A stretch of 6,733 nt of DNA from the NCBI GenBank assembly GCA_002414705.1, contig DIAL01000076.1, positions 24,623 through 31,355 on the forward strand, read 5' to 3'. Origin of the DNA: Flavobacteriaceae bacterium UBA5079. GTDB lineage: Bacteria; Bacteroidota; Bacteroidia; Flavobacteriales; Flavobacteriaceae. Below are positions 1 through 5,766 of this stretch, piece by piece. The notes under the pieces were generated by a model. It did not search any database. It saw only the letters and a list, made by a program, of their open reading frames with translations, and was not told where the DNA came from. The stretch's first letter is position 1, and every line of letters begins with the position of its first letter. A program made the position numbers and the translations under genes.

Positions 1-667
1 TAACATCATAAATCTCGTGATTCAAATTATTAAAGTAAGGTTTTAATTGCGACTGATTTTTCTTTTGTGTTTCCGTTAAGGCATCACCAAAAGACACATG
101 TAACACATGAACTCTAGAATTATGCTGTTTCGCTATATTCAGTATTGGATCTATATTTTTCTCATGATATAGAATATCGTAATCTGTTGGAAATAGCAGA
201 TTTTTAGGAGTTTTATAGGTTGCGGAAGTAGGGATCGCTAAAATAGGACAAGTGGCATCTTTAAATAAGTGAACCGTATTAGAACCAAAAAGCACCTCTC
301 TAGCACCTGTTGCGCCTTGAGTTCCCATTACAACGTAATCAATATGCTTTTCAGTTACTAAATTTTTCACTTCTTGATTCAGTGTATTAAATGCTGATAT
401 ACTTTCTATAGTATGATTTGAATTATTATATGTTTTATTAACCGTTGCCGAAAACCGCTTTAACCCTTCAATAGAAGCACTTTTAACTGTATCCATCAAC
501 TCAAATTGTGCAGCTGTAGTTTGCATATAATCCATATTATAAATAACTGGAGTATACGTATGAAGCAAATAAAATGTACATATTTCATTTTTAAACAACT
601 GCAAAGCGTAGTCAATTGCATGAAAGGAATTATCGGAAAAATCCGTAGGCAACAAAATATGTTTCAT
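1..667 (-). CDS. Universal stress protein, tandem UspA domains (partial, C-terminus off the left edge)
   Basis: The frame is open from the ATG complementary to 665-667 to the window edge, giving 222 codons with no stop, so the gene continues to the left. The start MKHILLPTDFSDNS is the classic UspA beta-1/nucleotide-loop opening. The ATP-binding signature G-x2-G-x9-G-S is complete: G115, G118, G128 and S129, followed by NTVHL. A second UspA domain begins near residue 156 with NLLFPTDYD, so this is the two-domain form common in Bacteroidota, usually about 270-280 residues; roughly 50-60 are missing. Such proteins are cytoplasmic, bind ATP or AMP and accumulate in stress, starvation or low oxygen; the exact role here is unknown. 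The gene is divergent from the metallophosphoesterase operon. No Shine-Dalgarno is seen; the leader is A-rich, as usual for the phylum. I found no TAnnTTTG promoter on this strand. Confidence 0.95.
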   Translation of the reverse strand, partial: MKHILLPTDFSDNSFHAIDYALQLFKNEICTFYLLHTYTPVIYNMDYMQTTAAQFELMDTVKSASIEGLKRFSATVNKTYNNSNHTIESISAFNTLNQEVKNLVTEKHIDYVVMGTQGATGAREVLFGSNTVHLFKDATCPILAIPTSATYKTPKNLLFPTDYDILYHEKNIDPILNIAKQHNSRVHVLHVSFGDALTETQKKNQSQLKPYFNNLNHEIYDV

Positions 668-869
668 CTGTTATATTTTTTTTAGATTTTTTTATTACTT
701 GTTTTTCATTAAGTTATACACAACCAAAAATGGAATAGCTCCATAAAATACCATTTTATTTTTAAGATACTTTATAATTAATCTCTCTAAAAAAATAAGC
801 TATTTTCATAACGAGTAAATTGCTTATCATGATTGAAAGAAAATCCGAAAAAAATTATTTTAATGGTAT

Positions 870-899
870 TTGAAATAAAATAGCAGCCATTTAAATTTG
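870..899 (+). promoter_or_regulatory. Candidate Bacteroidota sigma-A promoter for the phosphoesterase-CbpA-CbpM operon
   Basis: A -33 TTG lies at 870-872. After a 19-base spacer comes TAAATTTG at 892-899, a full match to the Bacteroidota -7 consensus TAnnTTTG. The spacing is within the usual 17-23 bases. It would start transcription near 904-906, leaving a leader of about 150 bases before the gene at 1054. In AT-rich DNA such matches can arise by chance, so this is a prediction. Confidence 0.45.
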
Positions 900-957
900 T
901 CTTTTAGTATCACTTTTTTATTAATTTAAATTTATGGAAATTCTAAATTACAAACCA

Positions 958-969
958 TGATATATATCA
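958..969. promoter_or_regulatory. Candidate FNR/CRP-family operator
   Basis: TGATATATATCA is a perfect 12-base palindrome of the form TGAT-N4-ATCA, the core of the FNR/CRP-family box TTGAT-N4-ATCAA; the outermost bases (A on the left, G on the right) do not match. Its centre (963.5) is about 41.5 bases before the start expected from the -7-like element TATCTTTA at 993-1000 (7 of 8 matches to TAnnTTTG). That second promoter has no -33 TTG in range, as expected if it depends on an activator. Palindromic AT runs are common here, so this is a moderate to low confidence call. Confidence 0.35.
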
Positions 970-992
970 GATTCAGAAATATTAATGATTTA

Positions 993-1000
993 TATCTTTA
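993..1000 (+). promoter_or_regulatory. Weak -7 element, possibly activator-dependent promoter
   Basis: TATCTTTA matches TAnnTTTG at 7 of 8 positions (final A instead of G). No TTG is found 17-23 bases upstream; that position is next to the FNR-like palindrome instead. The inferred start near 1005 gives a leader of about 50 bases before the phosphoesterase gene. Confidence 0.25.
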
Positions 1001-1053
1001 AGGAATGATTTTACTCTTGATTTTAAAACACCAATTTTTACTAATATGAAGCT

Positions 1054-2277
1054 ATGAAAAGCTATTCATTTTATACCATATTATTACTTTGCATTGCCAT
1101 ATTTCTGGTAGATTTTGCAGCCTTCTATTGGCTCAAATCCATTACTAATCTTATCTCGTCTAGCTTTTTAAAGCAAAGCATTCATGTGCTTTTTTGGTTT
1201 TTCACTTTTGGTTTAATTACGGTAATAATTATTTTGAAATTAAAGTTATACACTATAGACCCGAAACGCAGGCAACTTTTAATTAGTTCGCTTTATGGCT
1301 TAACCATTTCATCCTTTATTCCTAAAATTATTTTCATCATTGTTATTAGCGTTTTATATATTACTAATCATGTAATCTCAGAACGAGAATCGCTTCTAGC
1401 TATACCATTATTAGGCTTATTTGCCGGGTTTTTACCGTTTTTTGTAATTGTTTACAGTGTTTTTAAAGCTATTTACAATTTTAAAGTCCATAAACACACC
1501 ATAAATTTTTCTCATTTACCCGAAGCGTTTAGTGGCTTAAAAATTGTTCAGATATCCGACTTACATTTAGGGAGTTTTAATCACCGGTTCCATATTCTAG
1601 ATCGTGCCTTTTCAAAAATAAGTGAATTAGAACCGGACTACATTTTTTTTACTGGCGATTTGGTAAATAATTACGCTTGGGAATTACGTGGCTGGAAAAA
1701 ATCTTTCCGGCATCTTTCTGCAAAAAAAGACATGTATGCAGTTTTAGGCAATCATGATTATGGTGATTATAGTCAATGGATTTCTGAAGAAGCCAAACAA
1801 AAAAACTTTGAAGGCATTACCAATTTTTTTAAAGACAATAACTTTAAACTGCTTTTAAATGATTCTGAAATAATAGAAGTAGGCAATCAAAAACTAGCCA
1901 TTATTGGTGTTGAAAATTGGGGAAATCCGCCTTTTAAACAATATGGTAATTTGCAAAAGGCTACATTAAAAGCAAAGGATATTCCTTTTAAAATACTACT
2001 TTCCCATGATCCGTCTCACTGGACAGAGGAAGTCCTTATAAGCACCGACATTGCTATAACCTTTTCTGGACATACACATGGTATGCAAGCTGGAGTCACT
2101 TTGGGAAAGAAAGAATGGAGTCCTATAAAGTATAAGTATAAACATTGGGCTGGCTTATACCAAGAAAACGGACAATACTTGTATGTTAATCGTGGTTTGG
2201 GATGGATGGGATTTCCAGGCAGATTGGGAATGCGTCCGGAAATAACATGTATTGTATTAAAAAAAAATAAAAAATAA
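1054..2277 (+). CDS. Membrane-anchored metallophosphoesterase (calcineurin-like, YaeI/YkuE type)
   Basis: The 407-residue protein has an N-terminal membrane part with four or five hydrophobic helices (about residues 5-27, 43-63, 75-106, 112-138) and a C-terminal calcineurin-like dimetal phosphoesterase domain (about 160-402). The metal-ligand motifs appear in order: DLH (D169, H171), GD (D202, followed by LVNN), GNHD (N233, H234), SHD (H318) and GHTH (H340, H342). All expected ligands are present, so the enzyme should be active. With membrane helices first, the catalytic domain should sit at a membrane face. Family members with this layout hydrolyse phosphoesters, some of them lipid-linked (YaeI/LpxG/YkuE-like), but the substrate here cannot be read from sequence. 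It is the first gene of an operon; the DnaJ gene begins 26 bases after its stop. The ATG is preceded by an A-rich leader without Shine-Dalgarno. The family call is firm and the substrate unknown. Confidence 0.93.
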   Translation: MKSYSFYTILLLCIAIFLVDFAAFYWLKSITNLISSSFLKQSIHVLFWFFTFGLITVIIILKLKLYTIDPKRRQLLISSLYGLTISSFIPKIIFIIVISVLYITNHVISERESLLAIPLLGLFAGFLPFFVIVYSVFKAIYNFKVHKHTINFSHLPEAFSGLKIVQISDLHLGSFNHRFHILDRAFSKISELEPDYIFFTGDLVNNYAWELRGWKKSFRHLSAKKDMYAVLGNHDYGDYSQWISEEAKQKNFEGITNFFKDNNFKLLLNDSEIIEVGNQKLAIIGVENWGNPPFKQYGNLQKATLKAKDIPFKILLSHDPSHWTEEVLISTDIAITFSGHTHGMQAGVTLGKKEWSPIKYKYKHWAGLYQENGQYLYVNRGLGWMGFPGRLGMRPEITCIVLKKNKK

Positions 2278-2303
2278 TTTCATTATAACTAAAATAAGAA
2301 GCT

Positions 2304-3191
2304 ATGTCTTTTATAGATTACTACAAGGTTTTAGGTGTTCCAAAAGACGCTAACGAGCAAACCATAAAAAAAGCATATCGGAAACTGGCGCGAAAATATC
2401 ATCCTGATTTAAATCCAGGCGATCAGGAAGCCGAAAAAAAATTCAAAGAAATAAATGAAGCTAATGAGGTTTTAAGTCAACAGGAAAATCGTAAAAAATA
2501 TGATGAGTACGGAAAAGACTGGCAGCATGCGGATGCGTATGAGCAAGCCAAACAACAGCAAAATAGAGGCGGAAACCAGCAACGTTACTCTAACTCTAGC
2601 CAATATAACGAAAGCGATTTTTCTGATTTTTTCGAATCCATGTTTGGAGGAGCCTCCAGAGGCTCTAGAAATCAAGCCGGTTTTAGAGGGCAAGATTATA
2701 ATGCCGAATTGCAATTAGATTTAAAGGATGTTTACGCAAGTCATAAACGCACGTTAACCGTAAACGGAAAAAACATACGGATCACTATTCCTGCAGGAAT
2801 TGAAAACGGACAAGTAATCAAAATTTCTGGTCATGGAGGGCCAGGAGCCAATAATGGCCCAAAAGGTGATTTATTCATCACTTTTACCATAAATAATAAT
2901 TCGGCATTTCAACGCGACAAAGCTAACCTTTACAAAACGGTTGATTTGGATTTATACACGGCACTTCTTGGAGGACAGATTACAGTTGATACCTTTGATG
3001 GAAAAGTAAAATTAACCATAAAACCAGAAACCCAAAATGGCACACGCGTTAAATTAAAAGGTAAAGGTTTTCCTGTTTATAAAAAAGCAGATGCTTTTGG
3101 TGACTTATTTATTACGTACACTATAAAAACACCAACAAATCTTACCGAAAAGGAAAAGGAATTATTCACTGAATTATCAAAATTACGATAA
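2304..3191 (+). CDS. cbpA: DnaJ/CbpA-type co-chaperone (class B J-protein, no zinc finger)
   Basis: This 295-residue Hsp40 stimulates the ATPase of DnaK and delivers unfolded clients to it in the cytoplasm. The J domain spans about residues 3-70, with the essential HPD triad at H33-P34-D35 in helix II/III context. A Gly/Gln/Asn/Ser-rich linker (about 80-130, with a [10 protein letters not shown] patch near 105-114) follows, then the two beta-barrel substrate-binding domains (about 132-205 and 206-280), including the GHGGPG and GKGFP turns typical of DnaJ C-terminal domains. The protein has no cysteine, so the CxxCxGxG zinc repeats of true DnaJ are absent; this and the length point to CbpA rather than DnaJ. 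The strongest support for CbpA is the CbpM-like gene 2 bases downstream. The symbol is assigned by architecture and context. Its start shares the nine bases GAAGCTATG with the preceding gene's start. Confidence 0.93.
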   Translation: MSFIDYYKVLGVPKDANEQTIKKAYRKLARKYHPDLNPGDQEAEKKFKEINEANEVLSQQENRKKYDEYGKDWQHADAYEQAKQQQNRGGNQQRYSNSSQYNESDFSDFFESMFGGASRGSRNQAGFRGQDYNAELQLDLKDVYASHKRTLTVNGKNIRITIPAGIENGQVIKISGHGGPGANNGPKGDLFITFTINNNSAFQRDKANLYKTVDLDLYTALLGGQITVDTFDGKVKLTIKPETQNGTRVKLKGKGFPVYKKADAFGDLFITYTIKTPTNLTEKEKELFTELSKLR

Positions 3192-3193
3192 CC

Positions 3194-3493
3194 ATGGACA
3201 CAAAAAACGTTATTACAATCACCGAATTCTGTCAGCATTATAAAATTCCTGAATCGTTTATCATGTCTTTAAACGAATATGAATTAGTCCAACTTGCAAC
3301 AGAAAATGAAACACCTTGTATTTACGTTACCGAAATACAGACTATTGAAAAGTTAATCCGTTTTCATTTTGAATTGGATATTAATATTGAAGGTATTCAT
3401 GCTATTTCTAACCTATTAAACAAGCTAGAACGGTTGCAAGAAGATGTTAGAATATTAACAAATGAAGTGGCATCTCATAAAGACAGGTCGTAA
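3194..3493 (+). CDS. cbpM: CbpM-like chaperone modulator, MerR-type fold
   Basis: The 99-residue protein fits the CbpM family in size and layout. An N-terminal winged-helix-like segment (ITITEFCQHYKIPESFI, about residues 7-23) is followed by a helical segment with the LIRFHFELDINIEGIHAI stretch (about 53-70), which recalls the MerR-type 'LRldLgvnleGv' signature. A C-terminal amphipathic or coiled-coil helix (72-94, NLLNKLERLQEDVRILTNEV) follows. In E. coli CbpM binds the J domain of CbpA and blocks its interaction with DnaK and DNA. The start lies 2 bases after the CbpA stop, so translation is probably coupled, with nothing between them for separate control. DNA binding is not implied despite the MerR-like fold. 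Confidence 0.85.
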   Translation: MDTKNVITITEFCQHYKIPESFIMSLNEYELVQLATENETPCIYVTEIQTIEKLIRFHFELDINIEGIHAISNLLNKLERLQEDVRILTNEVASHKDRS

Positions 3494-3595
3494 CATATGT
3501 AACTCCTAAGTGATGGATCTGTAAAAACTGATAACGTTTAAAGTAGTCTTCATACAGACATCATTTTCATATACTAATCGATTATTAAAACAAAA

Positions 3596-3621
3596 AACCT
3601 CCAACCAAAAGGTTGAAGGTT
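3596..3621 (-). terminator. Rho-independent terminator downstream of the PorP/SprF remnant
   Basis: An 11-bp stem with one mismatch (3596-3606 with 3611-3621) closes a 4-base loop. Read on the minus strand, the stem is followed directly by TTTTTTGTTTT, the layout of an intrinsic terminator. It lies 50 bases after the stop of the minus-strand PorP/SprF fragment, so it was probably that gene's own terminator. On the plus strand no T-run follows directly, so it is unlikely to end the CbpA-CbpM transcript efficiently. Confidence 0.75.
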
Positions 3622-3630
3622 ATACGTATT

Positions 3631-3648
3631 ATCTAGAAAAAACTAGAT
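3631..3648. other. Small hairpin ATCTAG-A6-CTAGAT
   Basis: A perfect 6-bp stem (3631-3636 with 3643-3648) around a loop of six A. On the plus strand it is followed after a few bases by a T-rich run (3653-3661), so it could act as a weak rightward terminator for the CbpM transcript. It is AT-rich and marginal. Confidence 0.25.
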
Positions 3649-3671
3649 TAACTTATTTTTTAGACTATTAT

Positions 3672-3887
3672 TTAAAACTTATACTTCAATAATAATTCGT
3701 TGGTATTTCGTGCTGAAGCTAACTCTTTTTTACTGCTAACTTCATATGCAAAACCAAAAATTAAATGCTGATTAAGTTCAAACGTTGCCATACCAGCTAT
3801 AGTACTATCCGTACGATACGTTGCCCCTAAATTAAACACGTCGTTTATAATAGTTGTTGCTGTAAAATGTGATGGAAAGCCTACTTC
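3672..3887 (-). pseudogene. PorP/SprF-family T9SS outer-membrane protein, C-terminal remnant
   Basis: Reading leftward, 71 codons are open from after an in-frame TGA (3888-3890) to a TAA at 3672-3674, with no ATG near the beginning. The peptide has the C-terminal pattern of the PorP/SprF family: INDVFNLGATYRTD, then FELNQHLIFGFAYEVSS, then a final strand NTNELLLKYKF ending in phenylalanine, as outer-membrane beta-barrels do. Whole family members are about 300 residues, so some 230 residues are absent. Intact relatives sit in the outer membrane and are linked to type IX secretion and gliding, often next to large adhesins. The break coincides with the 51-bp repeat at 3864-3914, where the family-like sequence stops. 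The remnant keeps its terminator (3596-3621). It is presumably non-functional; family assignment is by pattern recognition and fairly confident. Confidence 0.7.
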
Positions 3888-3914
3888 TCAGTATACTCTT
3901 AAAACAAAAAATCC
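3864..3914 (+). repeat. 51-bp dispersed direct repeat, copy A
   Basis: It matches 6569-6619 at 47 of 51 positions in the same orientation without gaps; the differences are at 3869, 3887, 3896 and 3912. The two copies are offset by 2705 bases and bracket the regulator and secreted-protein genes. Copy A covers the point where the PorP/SprF frame breaks. It ends in an A6-TCC-T6 stretch, which looks like a reduced form of the terminator that follows copy B. Confidence 0.85.
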
Positions 3915-3937
3915 TTTTTTAATTATTTTCAATTAGA

Positions 3938-3945
3938 TATATTTG
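3938..3945 (+). promoter_or_regulatory. Candidate -7 element for the TPR-HTH regulator gene
   Basis: TATATTTG fully matches TAnnTTTG and lies about 70 bases before the TTG start at 4017. No TTG is found 17-23 bases upstream, only a T-run, so the promoter would be weak or would need an activator. Confidence 0.3.
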
Positions 3946-4016
3946 ATATGATATAGAAAAATATAACTTTCTTTTTTTTCAAAAACTGATGTATATATAT
4001 AGTTTATATTAAAAAT

Positions 4017-5666
4017 TTGAAGTTTATAATTTATAAAAAAAATAATTTGAAAAAGATAAGACTTATAATAACCATTCTGCTCTTTGCTAACATATCATTG
4101 ACTTATTCTCAAGATAAAAGGGAATTATTAAAAATTATTTGGGAAAATAAATCTTTACAAGATGCCGTTCGTTTTAAGGCTATTAATGATTTTTATCACA
4201 ATTATACGCAAAGCTACCCAGATAGTTCTTTAAAACTTGCTGAATTTCATTATAAATTAGCTAAACAAAAAAAGAATAGAAAAGAAGAAGCTTTAGCACT
4301 AAATGAAAAAGCTATTGTTTTTTATATGCTTGGCTATAAATTAGATAAAATAAATCCGGTATATCAAGAAGTATTAGGCATTTATACTGAATTGAAAAAC
4401 TTTAATGGATTAGCCTCTACAAAAAACAACCTTGCCGGCTTATTTCAGCAACAAGGGGACTACCAGTCTGCTATTACTAATTTTACAGATGCCTTAGCCT
4501 TATTTAAAACACAAAAAAATAACATGGGGGTTGCTGATGTTTTAAATAACATCGCAGGCATATACCAATCTGTAGAATTATATAAATTAGCCTTGCCATA
4601 CTACAACGAGGCAATAACTATTTACGAGAAAGAAGGAGCGGAAGAAAAAGCGGGTTTTTATTGGCTTAATACAGCAGTCTTGTATACTAAAATTGGGCAA
4701 ACTAAAACTGCCAGAGAGCATTTTGAGAAGGCGTACTCCTTATTCAAAGCAAAAAACGATGTGTATTATCTTCCAGAATATTTTTATCATATGGCGTATT
4801 TCTATAAAAATAGCGGAAATACGCAAAGTGCTAGTATAATGATAGAAAAAGGAATAAAAATACTCACTGAAACAGGCAATAATGATAGAATCATCTCTTT
4901 TAAACTTTTTAAAGCTGAACTGGTTTTAGATTCAGATGTAGCACAAGCTTTTCGTATCGCTCAAGAATTAAAAGAACCAATACTTGAGGGAATAAATAAA
5001 TCCTATAAATCTGCATTGTTTCAACTCTTATATAATTGCTACAAAAAACAAAAAAAATTCGAACTAGCCTTGCAAATGAATGAGCAATATTTGATATATT
5101 CAGATAGTGTTTTAATAGATAAAAATAAGACCGTAATTGTTAGCGATGCGTTACAAGCTGATTATAAAGCTAAACTATTTGACAATCAATTATTGGCCAA
5201 CAAAAAAGAAGCACAATTAAAATTAAAACAAATAAAATCAATTTTTTTCCTTATTCTAATTGGTGGGTTAATATTTCTGATTTTATTTTTTTACTTCCGT
5301 TTTCATATTAAGAAAAATCAAGCGAAACGAGATTTACTGCTAGATGAGATTGAGAAACTTAAAAGTAATGCAAATAAAGAATTATTGGTTGTTTCAAGTA
5401 AATTTGAATTGGTCAGAGAAAAAATAGAGCATTCTATTAGCAGAAAATTAAATGAAACCGATTGGAACGTTTTAACAATATTATTGGAATACCCCGCACT
5501 TAGTAATAAAGAAATAGCCGATAAGGCTAATATGAGTGTAGATGGAATAGGCTCCTCATTACGAAGAATGTATGAATATTTCGAAATTAAAGAATCTAAA
5601 TACAAGAAAATTTTATTATTGTTAGAAGCAATTAAATCATCAAATAACCCTAAAATAGGGGTTTAA
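4017..5666 (+). CDS. TPR-repeat transmembrane regulator with C-terminal LuxR-like HTH domain
   Basis: The 549-residue protein begins with a signal sequence (cleavage likely near residue 31, ...SLTYS/Q). Several TPR-type helical pairs follow, clearest at about 134-166, 173-206, 212-246 and 253-286. After a helical linker with coiled-coil character (about 380-406) comes one membrane helix (408-428), a charged coiled-coil segment (431-472) and a C-terminal HTH (about 483-525; LSNKEIADKANMSVDGIGSSLRRMYEYF). The predicted topology puts the TPRs in the periplasm and the HTH in the cytoplasm, suggesting a one-component sensor that binds DNA from the membrane. No histidine kinase or receiver domain is present. 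No ATG occurs in frame before codon 104, so initiation is likely at TTG: 4017 (used here) or 4047, which gives the neater signal peptide MKKIRLIITILLFANISLTYS. The secreted-protein gene 100 bases downstream is a plausible target. Ligand and regulon are unknown. Confidence 0.85.
   Translation: MKFIIYKKNNLKKIRLIITILLFANISLTYSQDKRELLKIIWENKSLQDAVRFKAINDFYHNYTQSYPDSSLKLAEFHYKLAKQKKNRKEEALALNEKAIVFYMLGYKLDKINPVYQEVLGIYTELKNFNGLASTKNNLAGLFQQQGDYQSAITNFTDALALFKTQKNNMGVADVLNNIAGIYQSVELYKLALPYYNEAITIYEKEGAEEKAGFYWLNTAVLYTKIGQTKTAREHFEKAYSLFKAKNDVYYLPEYFYHMAYFYKNSGNTQSASIMIEKGIKILTETGNNDRIISFKLFKAELVLDSDVAQAFRIAQELKEPILEGINKSYKSALFQLLYNCYKKQKKFELALQMNEQYLIYSDSVLIDKNKTVIVSDALQADYKAKLFDNQLLANKKEAQLKLKQIKSIFFLILIGGLIFLILFFYFRFHIKKNQAKRDLLLDEIEKLKSNANKELLVVSSKFELVREKIEHSISRKLNETDWNVLTILLEYPALSNKEIADKANMSVDGIGSSLRRMYEYFEIKESKYKKILLLLEAIKSSNNPKIGV
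5646..5663. other. Small GC-containing hairpin at the end of the regulator gene
   Basis: AACCCTA, a three-A loop and TAGGGGTT can pair with one bulged G, just before the stop codon of the regulator gene. Only a weak T-run follows, so it may slow or attenuate transcription into the next gene rather than terminate it. Confidence 0.25.
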
Positions 5667-5695
5667 ACTTCACTTTTACACATGATAATTGCAAT

Positions 5696-5713
5696 TTCAC
5701 GGCTAGGCGTGAA
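5696..5713. other. 6-bp hairpin in the leader between regulator and secreted-protein genes
   Basis: TTCACG and CGTGAA pair perfectly around a 6-base loop (GCTAGG). This is the only notably GC-containing inverted repeat in the 100-base gap and lies 54 bases before the ATG at 5767. It could be an mRNA stem-loop or an operator for the neighbouring HTH protein; nothing distinguishes the two. A -7-like CATATTTG (5735-5742, 7 of 8 matches) lies just downstream. Confidence 0.3.
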
Positions 5714-5766
5714 TAATAAAAGATAACATTATCGCATATTTGAATTCAATTTAAAAATTAATTATT

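Larger units (their letters stand above)
668..1053. other. Intergenic region between divergent stress-protein and phosphoesterase genes
   Basis: This 386-base AT-rich stretch holds no supported gene. It must carry the promoters for both divergent transcription units. On the plus strand it contains a sigma-A-like promoter (870-899) and a palindrome resembling an FNR/CRP box (958-969) followed by a second -7-like element (993-1000). On the minus strand there is a 19-codon hydrophobic ORF (695-754) just ahead of the stress-protein start, which I do not call as a gene. An ATG at 1046 opens a three-codon ORF whose TGA stop overlaps the start codon of the next gene. Confidence 0.8.
3494..4016. other. 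Gene-poor stretch with a gene remnant, terminator and repeat copy
   Basis: No intact gene is visible in these 523 bases. The contents are: about 100 bases of featureless 3' sequence after the CbpM gene, including the 10-base palindrome TAATCGATTA (3575-3584); a leftward terminator (3596-3621); a small hairpin (3631-3648); the 3' end of a PorP/SprF-like gene on the minus strand (3672-3887); the first copy of a 51-bp repeat (3864-3914); and an AT-rich leader for the regulator gene with a candidate -7 element TATATTTG (3938-3945). I see no clear plus-strand terminator for the upstream operon. Confidence 0.75.

Noticed and set aside
2472..2718. Open frames of 70-80 codons on both strands inside the J-protein gene
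   Set aside because: They are shadows of the strongly supported CbpA frame, with no recognisable domain or sensible start context.
3575..3584. Palindrome TAATCGATTA
   Set aside because: A 10-base AT-rich palindrome with no gene start nearby on either strand; likely chance.
3987..4010. TA-rich run with short ATG ORF (MYIYSLY) before the regulator start
   Set aside because: Seven codons of low-complexity AT sequence, out of frame with the regulator; consistent with promoter or leader composition.
5318..5605. 95-codon minus-strand open frame inside the regulator gene
   Set aside because: It lies opposite the membrane-proximal and HTH coding region of the regulator; the Leu/Ser-rich composition is a by-product of the other strand.
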